A program made the translations under genes and the position numbers. The notes below the pieces were generated by a model. That model did no database searches. It was not told where the DNA came from and saw nothing but the letters and a program-made list of their open reading frames with translations. Shown here piece by piece: positions 1-7,059 of a DNA stretch of 31,227 bases (position 1 is the stretch's first letter; each line of letters starts with the position of its first letter). Origin of the DNA: CAWBRT01 sp050015355. Its GTDB lineage: Bacteria; Acidobacteriota; Terriglobia; Terriglobales; Acidobacteriaceae. The stretch is from positions 1 through 31,227 of the forward strand of contig JBEKBO010000071.1 of assembly GCA_050015355.1 (NCBI GenBank), in the 5' to 3' direction.

Positions 1-117
1 ATCCTGAGCGCAGCGAAGGATCTACTGTTTGCGCGCGCTGAAAGTAAAGCAGATCCTTCGGTCGCGCAAAACCGGCGCGGCCTCAGGATGACACTGTTAC
101 GAGTTTTTCAGCAGCCT
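1..117. repeat. Interspersed palindromic repeat, long form, cut by window edge
   Basis: Positions 1-8 are the inner part of a TGTCATCCTGAG arm, and positions 82-93 hold the opposite arm CTCAGGATGACA. Between them the motif GAAGGATCT (17-25) is mirrored by AGATCCTTC (51-59). The same unit recurs at 12972-13068 with only a few differences, and the flank at 102-117 (AGTTTTTCAGCAGCCT) is shared too. No ORF lies here. Confidence 0.85.
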
Positions 118-129
118 GCTAGGATTGGT

Positions 130-197
130 GTATCCCAAGAACAATAATGCCAGCGGATCACCCGTATCTCAAGAACGATAATGCCAGCGTGTCACCC
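130..197. repeat. Two tandem 34-bp direct repeats
   Basis: Units 130-163 and 164-197 are both 34 bp and differ at four positions. Each begins GTATC and ends TCACCC. They abut the next palindromic element. No coding potential is visible. Confidence 0.85.
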
Positions 198-206
198 TTT
201 CCCACC

Positions 207-387
207 TGTCACCCTGAGGAGCGTCCGTTAGGACGCGACGTAAGGGCCCATGTATTGTATTTGCTTTTTCCGACCTTCGGGTAGCGCACGGCTAAATGCA
301 TAGATCGTCACGTCGGTTCGCTCAATTACCCCAGCGAGCCGAGCCTCGCTGGGGACCCCGACGCCGGCGAACCTCCTCACGATGACA
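207..387. repeat. Interspersed inverted-repeat element carrying a clamp hairpin
   Basis: The ends TGTCACCCTGAGGA (207-220) and TCCTCACGATGACA (374-387) are imperfect inverted repeats (12 of 14) of the TGTCATCCTGAG family. Inside, 329-354 folds into a perfect 10-bp hairpin: CCCC pairs with GGGG and AGCGAG with CTCGCT around a 6-nt loop. Read on the minus strand it has the same GGGGTCCCC...GGGGT edges as the hairpins at 8167, 27674, 27813 and 28142. The minus-strand open frame across 228-428 reads through this repeat and looks spurious. Confidence 0.75.
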
Positions 388-697
388 CCCGCAGCGAAGT
401 TCAGCGCTTTTCTGTTCCATACTCCCACGACTTAGGCGATGTCCCAACAATATTTGGACAGCATTTGAACTGCCCGAATCTACGGAAGAGGCCACTCGGG
501 GAATCAGCCGAACATCGAAATCATGCTTGCTGCATTTGATTTACTGTCACCTGCAGAATGCACCCGGCCACGCTCTCCTCCAAAAACCTTGAAATGACTA
601 AAGATTGAGATATTTGTGAGCCGTGAGCAAATGTGCACAGATTCAGCGGTGATGGGGCTCTATCATCCTTTCTGTATACGTATCAAAGGAGAATCAC
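388..697. other. Intergenic, no gene seen
   Basis: No convincing coding frame or RNA gene is visible. The stretch ends in the ribosome binding site AAGGAGA (686-692) of the broken small gene that follows. No confident sigma70 promoter was identified. Confidence 0.5.
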
Positions 698-1012
698 ATG
701 ACTTCCAAGAAACTATTTGCTGCCGCTATGGGGCCGCTCGTTATGCTAGCCCTATCGTTGCCTGTAATGGCGTAGACCAACACGGAATCCCACAGCGACA
801 GCAGCACGACAACCACGTCGCAAGATACACCGCGACGGGCCGAAACCACTCAGACGACTGAGACTAAGAAGAAGTACAAGAACCACCACCATAAAGTAAA
901 GGAAAGCGAAAAAACCACCACGACCACCGAACCCCGGCACAATGACGAGCAGAGAAGTACAACGACGAGCACAGAGTCCCACGAACAGCACGAGGAACAC
1001 ACGCAGCAATAG
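698..1012 (+). pseudogene. Small secreted Thr/Ser/His-rich protein gene with an amber codon at the signal-peptide junction
   Basis: AAGGAGA (686-692) lies five bases before the ATG at 698. Codons 1-25 read as a classical signal peptide: a Lys-Lys N-terminus, a hydrophobic core and an Ala-rich end finishing VMA. Codon 26 (773-775) is TAG. The same frame then stays open for 78 codons to TAG at 1010-1012, coding for a hydrophilic chain rich in Thr, Ser, Glu, Lys and His (for example TETKKKYKNHHHK). The open tail, the strong RBS and the plausible signal peptide suggest one gene of 104 codons. The stop may derive from CAG (Gln), which would give a normal VMA-Q cleavage site. It may be a recent nonsense mutation, a sequencing error or a readthrough site. 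I recognise no family, and long frames on other phases here look like shadows. Confidence 0.6.
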
Positions 1013-1167
1013 TCAACGGGCGTTCATAGCAAAACAAAATGTTCGCACACCGACAGTCTCTGCGCTCGAGTTTCGATCTTCGGATTCGTCGTAGGGACTT
1101 TCGCCGTGACCTAAATCAGCAAGCCTGTCCTGAGCGGCACTCTGTTTCCCGTCTCCTGATTCGTCGG

Positions 1168-1265
1168 CGGGTGGCCCATCCTACCCGATTTTGGTAGGGT
1201 GGGGCAGTTTACGCTCCTGCCAAAACAAAAGCCCCACCCAAACTTCGCTTGAATGGGGCACCCCT
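1168..1265. repeat. GTGGCCCATCC-type inverted repeat cluster
   Basis: The stretch holds short inverted repeats: ATCCTACC (1179) mirrored by GGTAGGGT (1193), and GGGTGGGGC mirrored by GCCCCACCC (about 1231). These could form one long hairpin. It lies in the 376-bp stretch 1013-1388, which has no supported gene; the minus-strand frame over 1111-1659 reads through these repeats and is rejected. Confidence 0.5.
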
Positions 1266-1280
1266 GACCGCTGCTCCCCA

Positions 1281-1344
1281 GCACCTCGCATGGGATAATC
1301 ATCTGTTTGCCTGCCCCTCGGGAGTCTTGCAAGGGAACTGAGCA
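1281..1344. repeat. Diverged direct repeat, copy 1
   Basis: This copy shares GCACC, ATGGGATAATC, TGCCCCTC and GGAGTCTTGCA, in the same order and spacing, with 1656-1721. The two copies flank the small zinc-knuckle ORF at 1389-1559. Copy 1 is the less palindromic of the two. Confidence 0.65.
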
Positions 1345-1388
1345 GGTGGCCACCCTCGGATTGGGGAGCTTTTGGTAGTCTAAGAAAT

Positions 1389-1559
1389 ATGGAGAGGAAA
1401 ATTTTCGAAAGAGAAAACGACAGTTATCGGAGTCGCCTCGCCATTCGGAATGGTTGGCGGTGCAGGTTTTGCGGTCGACTCCCAGAACCTGGCCAGTCAT
1501 TCGATGAAGATGAAGTCTGCCCGGCCTGCCGTGATCGGCTGCGCGGCCCTCGATCCTGA
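1389..1559 (+). CDS. Putative 56-residue zinc-knuckle protein
   Basis: ATG at 1389 opens a 56-codon frame ending in TGA at 1557-1559. The product has two CxxC knuckles, C25-R-F-C28 and C44-P-A-C47, separated by a 15-residue acidic linker. This spacing is typical of a small zinc ribbon or treble-clef-like metal site. The N-terminal half is basic and charged (MERKIFEREN). There is no clear Shine-Dalgarno; AAGAA sits just upstream. The frame differs from tldD downstream, and the ORF ends about 180 bp before that gene. Two diverged direct repeats (1281-1344 and 1656-1721) bracket it. I do not recognise a family, and a role in nucleic-acid binding would be a guess. Chance placement of four Cys in two CxxC pairs is possible but unlikely. 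Confidence 0.45.
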   Translation: MERKIFERENDSYRSRLAIRNGWRCRFCGRLPEPGQSFDEDEVCPACRDRLRGPRS

Positions 1560-1655
1560 AACCGCGTCCCGTTCTAGCGAAGCTAGGGCGGGTAGTGCGA
1601 TGCTTCCAACTGAGTTCGCCGCCCAACGCGAAACCTCCTGCCCGCCGCCTTCCCC

Positions 1656-1721
1656 GCACCCATTATGGGATAATCGTTGGATTGCCCTGCCCCTCCGGAG
1701 TCTTGCAGGGGAGCTGGGGCA
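1656..1721. repeat. Diverged direct repeat, copy 2, partly palindromic
   Basis: This is the partner of 1281-1344. It includes TGCCCC and GGGGCA as outer arms around TCCGGAGTCTTGCA, so the transcript could fold just upstream of tldD. The hairpin lies about 20-50 bases before the chosen tldD start. Confidence 0.65.
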
Positions 1722-1737
1722 TCCAATCGGTGTGACT

Positions 1738-3204
1738 ATGGATATGGATACGAATACGAATACGAATACGAATACGAATAAAGATAAGCGGTTTTTCTTC
1801 CAGAAATACGGCCTCAACGCGCCCGACGTGCAGCGCTATCTGGCGGCGGCACTGTCGGCCGGCGGTGACTACGCCGACCTCTACTTCGAATACATGACGG
1901 CGACCTCTCTGGGCCTTGACGAATCGATGGTCAAATCGGCTTCGCAGGGAATTTCGGCGGGCTGCGGCGTTCGCGTCATTGCCGGCGAGCGCACCGGCTA
2001 CGCCTACACCGATGACCTGGCGCCGGAGAGGATTCTGCACGCGGCGCGCACGGCTGCCTTGATCGCGCAAGGTCCCTCTAAGGTTCCGGTGGTGGATTTG
2101 AAGGAGCATGCGGCTCACAACCTTTATCCGGCTGCGCCCGTCGATTCCGCGGTCACAGAGAAAGTTGACCTGATCCTGCGCGCCGACCGCGCGGCCCGCG
2201 CCTACGATCCGCGGATCACGGAAGTACGCGCCAGCTACGTCGAGGAGCTTCGCCGGATTCTCATCATCGGCTCCGACGGCACGTTTGCCGAAGACGTGCA
2301 GCCGCTGTCGCGGATGAGCGTGTTTGTCATCGCCCGCTCGGGCGAGACCTCGGCTCGCGGCACCTCGGGCGGCGGCGGACGCCACGGCATGGAAGCGTTT
2401 CTCACCGAAAAGACTCCCGAGCACTTCGCCCGGGAAGCGGCGCGGCAGGCCATCATTCAACTGGATGCGCGCGAGTGCCCGGCCGGCGAAATGGAAGTTG
2501 TGCTGGGTCCGGGCTGGCCCGGCATCCTGCTGCATGAAGCCATCGGCCACGGGCTTGAGGCCGACTTCAACCGCAAAAAGACCTCCGCTTTTTCCGGCTT
2601 GCTCGGCCGCCGCGTGGCCAGCGACAAGTGCACGGTAGTCGATAACGGTACCCTGCCCAGCCGCCGCGGCTCGCTCAACGTCGACGACGAAGGCAACGCC
2701 ACCAACAACACGGTTCTGATCGAAAAGGGAATTCTCAAGGGTTATCTCAGCGACCGGCTCTCGGCCAAACTGATGGGGTTGCCGAACACCGGCAACGGAC
2801 GCCGCGAGAGTTACGAGCACATTCCCATGCCGCGCATGACAAACACCTACATGCTGGCCGGCGAGGATTCTCCCGAAGACATCATCCGCTCGGTGAAGCA
2901 CGGCGTCTATGCCGTGAACTTCGGCGGGGGGCAGGTGGACATTACGAATGGCAAGTTCGTCTTCTCCGCGTCGGAGGCCTACCTGATCGAAGACGGCAAG
3001 GTGACGGCGCCGCTGAAGAACGCTACCCTGATCGGCAACGGCCCCGACGTTCTTACACGGGTCAGCATGGTCGGCAACGATCTCAAGCTGGATGAGGGTG
3101 TCGGCACCTGCGGCAAGGATGGCCAGTCGGTACCGGTTGGCGTTGGCATTCCAACTCTAAAGATTGACCGCCTTACCGTCGGCGGCACGGGGAGCGCGCA
3201 ATGA
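1738..3204 (+). CDS. tldD: TldD metallopeptidase subunit
   Basis: The product is the catalytic half of the TldD/TldE (PmbA) zinc peptidase of the peptidase U62 family. In E. coli this degrades unfolded peptides, matures microcin B17 and degrades the CcdA antitoxin. The zinc motif HEAIGHGLE lies at residues 266-274 (the HExxxH pattern), and the C-terminal half carries the usual GGGQVDITNGKFVFSASEAY stretch. I chose ATG 1738, giving 488 residues, close to the family size. An upstream ATG at 1450 would give 584 residues, but its extra codons cross repeats and the zinc-knuckle ORF. No clear Shine-Dalgarno precedes 1738. The N-terminus MDMD(TN)5KDK is unusual and comes from a hexanucleotide repeat; the family-like sequence begins near KRFFFQKYG. 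The stop overlaps the tldE start by 4 bp, so the two are translationally coupled. Confidence 0.93.
   Translation: MDMDTNTNTNTNTNKDKRFFFQKYGLNAPDVQRYLAAALSAGGDYADLYFEYMTATSLGLDESMVKSASQGISAGCGVRVIAGERTGYAYTDDLAPERILHAARTAALIAQGPSKVPVVDLKEHAAHNLYPAAPVDSAVTEKVDLILRADRAARAYDPRITEVRASYVEELRRILIIGSDGTFAEDVQPLSRMSVFVIARSGETSARGTSGGGGRHGMEAFLTEKTPEHFAREAARQAIIQLDARECPAGEMEVVLGPGWPGILLHEAIGHGLEADFNRKKTSAFSGLLGRRVASDKCTVVDNGTLPSRRGSLNVDDEGNATNNTVLIEKGILKGYLSDRLSAKLMGLPNTGNGRRESYEHIPMPRMTNTYMLAGEDSPEDIIRSVKHGVYAVNFGGGQVDITNGKFVFSASEAYLIEDGKVTAPLKNATLIGNGPDVLTRVSMVGNDLKLDEGVGTCGKDGQSVPVGVGIPTLKIDRLTVGGTGSAQ
1750..1779 (+). repeat. (ACGAAT)5 hexanucleotide repeat in the tldD N-terminus
   Basis: Five perfect ACGAAT units code for (Thr-Asn)5, preceded by GATATGGAT. 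Because the unit is six bases, slippage would change protein length without shifting the frame. Confidence 0.95.
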
Positions 3205-4589
3205 GCACCGAGACCGAGACGACGACCGCTGCCGCCTCGCAACTTGATTTGAAAGAGATCGCCGCCGACGTGGTGCAGCGCGCCATGCAACGCGGCGCTA
3301 CGGCGGCCGAATGCGTCATCCGCGACGGCACGGAATTCTCCACAGTGGTTCGCCTGGGCGAGGTCGAAACCCTGAAGGAATCCGGCAGCAAGGCGCTCGG
3401 CATACGGGTTTTCGTCGGCCAGCGGGCGGCCAACACCTGGACCAGCGATCTTTCACAGCAAAGCCTTCAGCGAATGATCGACTCCGCCCTGGAATTGGCA
3501 AAGGTCACTACCGAGGACCCCTTCGCCAGCATCCCCGAGGCCGCGCAACTCGGCTCGATCGACGGCGATCTCGACCTCTATTACGACGACGTCAATTCGC
3601 TTTCCACGACCGATCGTATTGATTATGCCCGGCGCGCCGAACGCGCCGCGCTCGATTTCGACCCGCGAATCTCGAACTCCGAAGGCGGCTCCTTCGATGT
3701 CGCCACCGGACGCAAAGTGCTGGCCAACTCGCATGGCTTCCTGGGCGAATTCCAGCGCTCCTACTGCTCGGTTTCCGCCGTCCCGATCGCGCGCGACGAA
3801 CAGGGCAAGATGCAGAGGGATTACTGGTACTCGGTTTCGCGAACCATGGGCAAGCTGGAGTCAGCCGAATCCGTCGGCCAGACGGCTGCCAAACGTACGC
3901 TGCAACGCCTCGGCGCGCGCAAAGTGAAAACCGTGCGCGTTCCCATCATTTTCGACCCCCAGGTCGCGCGTTCCCTGCTTGGCCACATCTTCGAGGCGGC
4001 CAACGGCGAGAGCATCTATCGCAACGCTTCGTTCCTCACCGGCAAGCTGGGCGAGCAGATCGCGGGTGAAAACGTCACCGTGATCGACGACGGCACCATT
4101 CCCGGGGGCTTCGGCAGCAGCCCGTTCGATATGGAGGGCGTGCCGACGCGGCGGACAGTCGTGGTCGAGAACGGCGTGCTTAAGTCGTATCTGCTGAACA
4201 CCTACGCCGCCAAGAAACTTGGCCTTGCCACCACCGGCAACGCCTCGCGCGGGCTGGCCGGAAACCCCGGCATAGGCTCCGGCAACTTCTTTCTCAAGCC
4301 TGGTGCAAAGACGCCGCGGCAAATCATCGCCGATGTCAAGGATGGCCTTTACGTGACGGAGTTTCTCGGCTTCGGGGTCAATCTGGTGACCGGCGATTTC
4401 TCGCGGGGCGCCGGCGGACTTTGGATCGTCAATGGCGAGCTAACCTACCCTGTCGAGGAGATCACTGTCGCCGGGAATCTCAAGGAAATGCTGCGAAACA
4501 TCTCTGAAATCGGAAACGATCTCGAATTTCGCGGCTCGGTCGCCTGTCCCACGATCCGCATCGACGGCATGACCGTCGCCGGAGAATAG
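3201..4589 (+). CDS. tldE: TldE/PmbA, partner subunit of TldD
   Basis: This 462-residue protein is the second member of the U62 family pair. It starts at ATG 3201 inside the tldD stop (ATGA overlap). It has the family fold without the HExxxH zinc motif, as expected for TldE, which forms a heterodimer with TldD. Recognisable stretches are EVETLKESGSKALGIRVFVG near residue 55 and the C-terminal GAGGLWIVNGELTYPVEEIT and VACPTIRIDGMTVAGE. Length and both termini match the family. The likely role is degradation or maturation of small peptides together with TldD in the cytoplasm. No RiPP-type modification gene lies nearby, so a general housekeeping role is more likely than bacteriocin maturation. 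Downstream there is only a repeat element. Confidence 0.93.
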   Translation: MSTETETTTAAASQLDLKEIAADVVQRAMQRGATAAECVIRDGTEFSTVVRLGEVETLKESGSKALGIRVFVGQRAANTWTSDLSQQSLQRMIDSALELAKVTTEDPFASIPEAAQLGSIDGDLDLYYDDVNSLSTTDRIDYARRAERAALDFDPRISNSEGGSFDVATGRKVLANSHGFLGEFQRSYCSVSAVPIARDEQGKMQRDYWYSVSRTMGKLESAESVGQTAAKRTLQRLGARKVKTVRVPIIFDPQVARSLLGHIFEAANGESIYRNASFLTGKLGEQIAGENVTVIDDGTIPGGFGSSPFDMEGVPTRRTVVVENGVLKSYLLNTYAAKKLGLATTGNASRGLAGNPGIGSGNFFLKPGAKTPRQIIADVKDGLYVTEFLGFGVNLVTGDFSRGAGGLWIVNGELTYPVEEITVAGNLKEMLRNISEIGNDLEFRGSVACPTIRIDGMTVAGE

Positions 4590-4647
4590 AGCGGCACAGT
4601 TACGCTAGAGGCGGGTTCGCCAGTAGGTGTATGCCGATAAATCAAAC

Positions 4648-4809
4648 TGTCATGGCGAGCGAAGTCGAGCCACCTTTTGTTCCTACTGCCGAAAACAAAG
4701 GGTGGCTCCACTCCGCGCCCGAACAGCTTCTCGCTTGTCGAACGTGAATGTCGGGTACGCAGCTTGGCTGCTCCGGCCACAGGCGCTCGGCGCTTCGGTC
4801 GCCATGACA
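4648..4809. repeat. Interspersed inverted-repeat element, hairpin-free (empty) version
   Basis: The ends TGTCATGGCGA (4648-4658) and TCGCCATGACA (4799-4809) are perfect 11-bp inverted repeats. The right half (4729-4794) matches 27779-27890, including an identical 40-bp run at 4755-4794. In the 27-kb copy a 46-bp clamp hairpin interrupts the sequence at the point corresponding to the GGG at 4753-4755. The remainder of the 4590-5033 intergenic stretch shows no gene. Confidence 0.85.
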
Positions 4810-5033
4810 TCCTCTTAGGAATTTGGATATACCAACATGGAACCGCGCTAAAGTCTACACGCTCGACGCTTGCCGGTGGATTTTGCCTGAATTACCTGAA
4901 AAGGGTACGGTCTTGCGCGAATGCATGCGCAACCGGAGTAGAATGTGCTCCGGAGACTCAGAAGGCTCGACCACTTCCCGGAGAGGCACCTGAGGTCCCG
5001 GGGGGTTGTGGTTTGCGCCACATGGGATAACAT

Positions 5034-5549
5034 ATGCCAGACCCGCTTCCAGAGCCGTTTACTCCCTTTCAAACCCGCCAAGAGCGCAACTGGACTCCGA
5101 TTCTGATCGGGATTGGAATTGTGATCGTCGTGCTTGCCGGGATCGTGATGTTGACCCGGCAGGCAAGGAAACCGGTATCCACCCCCGACCCTTACGCGCA
5201 GAAGCTACAGGTTTCGGAAGCGAAGATCAGCCGGGCCAACAACTTTGTTGGCGCCAGCGTCACCTATCTGGATTGCCGTGTGACCAACGCGGGCGACCGG
5301 ACCGTCACCGGGGCGCGCGCCGAGTTGACCTTCCGCAACACTCTCAACGAAGTGGTGCAAAAGGAAATTGTCCCCATACGCGTGCTGCACACCAATAAGC
5401 TGGGCGGCTATCAGGACGTTGTAGATCTCAGCCTGGCGCCTCTTTCTCCGGGACAAACGCAGGGCATCCGCCTCGTGCTCGAGCACGTCTCCAACGACTG
5501 GAACCGGAGCTTTCCCGATCTGCGGTTCGTAAATCTCAGCTATCAATAG
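5034..5549 (+). CDS. DUF2393 membrane-anchored protein
   Basis: This 171-residue protein has a short cytoplasmic N-terminus, one membrane helix at about residues 21-41 (TPILIGIGIVIVVLAGIVML) and an exported beta-rich domain from about residue 55. The outer domain (VTYLDCRVTNAGDRTVTGAR...LSPGQTQGIRL) looks like the Ig-like fold of DUF2393 proteins common in Acidobacteriota. Function is unknown. ATG 5034 is chosen with GGGA seven bases upstream; the overlapping frame from 5006 has poor composition. It converges on the oxidoreductase gene with only 4 bp between the stops, and no terminator is visible between them. Confidence 0.8.
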   Translation: MPDPLPEPFTPFQTRQERNWTPILIGIGIVIVVLAGIVMLTRQARKPVSTPDPYAQKLQVSEAKISRANNFVGASVTYLDCRVTNAGDRTVTGARAELTFRNTLNEVVQKEIVPIRVLHTNKLGGYQDVVDLSLAPLSPGQTQGIRLVLEHVSNDWNRSFPDLRFVNLSYQ

Positions 5550-5553
5550 CCGC

Positions 5554-6540
5554 TCAGGAAAGCGTCAGCACGACTTTGCCGAAATTCTTGCGGCCCAGCA
5601 GCAGCCTGAAGGAATCCGCCGCAGCCTCGAATGGAAACTTCGCGCCGATTACCGGTTTCAACTGACCGCTTTCGATCCAGGGCTGCATCGCTGCCAGCGC
5701 CCGGTCAATCAGTGGGCGATTCCTCGACAGGCGGCTCAGCCACAGCCCGTGAGCGCTGAGGCTTTTTTCGTACATGGCGAGCGTATCGAACTTGGGGCGC
5801 TCGCCGCTGGAAGAACCGAATAGCACAACCCGGCCCAGAAATGCGCAGCAACGCAGGCTCTTGCCGGTGTGTTCACCCGCCAGACTGTCGAAGACGACAT
5901 CTACTCCTTCGCCGCCAGTCAGCTCCTTGATCTTCTGCTCGTAGTCTTCTCGTGCGTAGTTGATGGCATGGTTAAGGCCAAGTTCCCGCAGGCGCTCCAG
6001 CTTTTCGTCGGAAGAGGCAGTGCCGAATGTCTCGAATCCCATCAGCCTTCCGAGTTGCACGGCCGCCGTGCCCACGCCTCCGGCGGCGGCGTGGATCAGC
6101 ACTCGCACCGGCCGTCTGAGGTTCACCGGCGCATGATCGGGCGAGCCGATGTCGGCCACCACGCCCGCTTTCCAGTAGACCAGCCAGGCCGTGAAGTAGT
6201 TGACCGGGAAAGCTGCTGCCTGGATAGAGGTCCAGGCAACTGGCTGCGGCCAAATGGAGTTGCGCGAAATGGCAATTTCGCCGGCCCAAGCGTCCTGTTG
6301 CGTATAACCCATCACGCGCTGGCCGGTGCCTTTGATGGTGCCGGCAAATTCCCGTCCCGCGACGTAGGGAGGCTTGGGACCTCCGGGGTAAAGCCCCATG
6401 GCGCTGCGGATGTCGGCGAAGTTCACTCCCACGGCTTCCACCTTGACCAGAACCTGGTCGGCGGTTGCAGCCGGTTCCGGAACCTCGCGCAGCTCAAGCC
6501 CGTCCGGGCCTTCAAAACGCGTCACGACAATTGCTTTCAT
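5554..6540 (-). CDS. Zinc-independent quinone oxidoreductase, MDR superfamily
   Basis: This 328-residue medium-chain reductase is most like NADPH:quinone reductase (QOR). The N-terminal GroES-like domain begins MKAIVVTRFEGPDGLELREV, with the family segment VEAVGVNFADIRSAMGLYPG at about residues 35-54. The nucleotide-binding Rossmann turn AAAGGVGTAAVQLGR lies at about 151-165. The structural-zinc Cys cluster of alcohol dehydrogenases is absent, as expected for the QOR branch. The probable reaction is NADPH-dependent reduction of quinones or related enones; the real substrate cannot be read from sequence. Start at the complement of 6538-6540 with no obvious strong Shine-Dalgarno. It stands alone on the minus strand, convergent with the DUF2393 gene. 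Confidence 0.88.
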   Translation of the reverse strand: MKAIVVTRFEGPDGLELREVPEPAATADQVLVKVEAVGVNFADIRSAMGLYPGGPKPPYVAGREFAGTIKGTGQRVMGYTQQDAWAGEIAISRNSIWPQPVAWTSIQAAAFPVNYFTAWLVYWKAGVVADIGSPDHAPVNLRRPVRVLIHAAAGGVGTAAVQLGRLMGFETFGTASSDEKLERLRELGLNHAINYAREDYEQKIKELTGGEGVDVVFDSLAGEHTGKSLRCCAFLGRVVLFGSSSGERPKFDTLAMYEKSLSAHGLWLSRLSRNRPLIDRALAAMQPWIESGQLKPVIGAKFPFEAAADSFRLLLGRKNFGKVVLTLS

Positions 6541-6871
6541 CGTCTTTCCAATTCCCCTGGGTTGCCGGCGCAGCGGCGGATTTGTCGACTTGCGAGGAAT
6601 TCACTCCAGGCGCCACTGTTGCGCTATTTGGGTGTCCGGGCATGAGCGAATACTAGCGCCAGCTTGGCTTCCGCCGTGCCGGGGTCCAGGCAGCGTATAG
6701 CTTGCCAACTGGCAGGCTCTCCTCGGCGGTGATTTTACGCGCTTCCAGATCGCCGATGTTGGATTTTCGCTTCGCCGATCCGTTATTCAGCATCTTTCAA
6801 GATGGACAGGCCGTCGCGCCTGCTTGTACGTTGCAGCGGCCAGCCACGGGCGGCGCGTTTGGGGCTGCTGG
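6541..6871. other. Intergenic between divergent genes, nothing assigned
   Basis: Short open frames cross this stretch (for example plus-strand 6702-6884), but none has a ribosome binding site or recognisable product. It separates the divergent oxidoreductase and yacL-like genes. Confidence 0.45.
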
Positions 6872-6877
6872 TATACT
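6866..6877 (+). promoter_or_regulatory. Possible extended -10 promoter for the yacL-like gene
   Basis: TGGTATACT (6869-6877) reads as an extended -10 element (TG-N-TATACT). No good -35 lies at the right spacing. It would give a leader of about 175 nt that contains the 17-bp tandem repeat. Confidence 0.35.
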
Positions 6878-6925
6878 CGTCTAACCCCTTGGTGCCGTGC
6901 GGAGTGGCGCGGCACTGCGGACCGA

Positions 6926-6959
6926 TTTAATAGTTGGTTGTGTTTAATAATCGGTTGTG
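6926..6959. repeat. Two tandem 17-bp repeats upstream of the yacL-like gene
   Basis: Units 6926-6942 and 6943-6959 both read TTTAATA followed by two or three variable bases and GGTTGTG. An inverted pair, ACCGATT (6921-6927) and AATCGGT (6949-6955), overlaps them. The layout would suit an operator or an RNA structure. Confidence 0.55.
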
Positions 6960-7059
6960 CTGACTGGAACGTTTGTCATTCTGTCCGTACTTGTCACGAT
7001 CCTTGGATTCTTTTTAGACGACCGGGTCGCACAAGCATGGACCTTGCAATGAGGTCCGC

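Noticed and set aside
228..428. Minus-strand 66-residue frame
   Set aside because: It reads through an inverted-repeat element and a clamp hairpin; there is no ribosome binding site and no family-like sequence.
1663..2901. 412-residue open frame on the minus strand over tldD
   Set aside because: It is antisense to tldD with shadow composition; its C-terminal end (repeated Ile-Arg) is simply the complement of the (ACGAAT)5 repeat.
1738..4589. RiPP or microcin locus built around tldD-tldE
   Set aside because: Neither small ORF upstream looks like a leader-core precursor, and no modification or export gene is adjacent; TldD/E are widespread housekeeping proteins.
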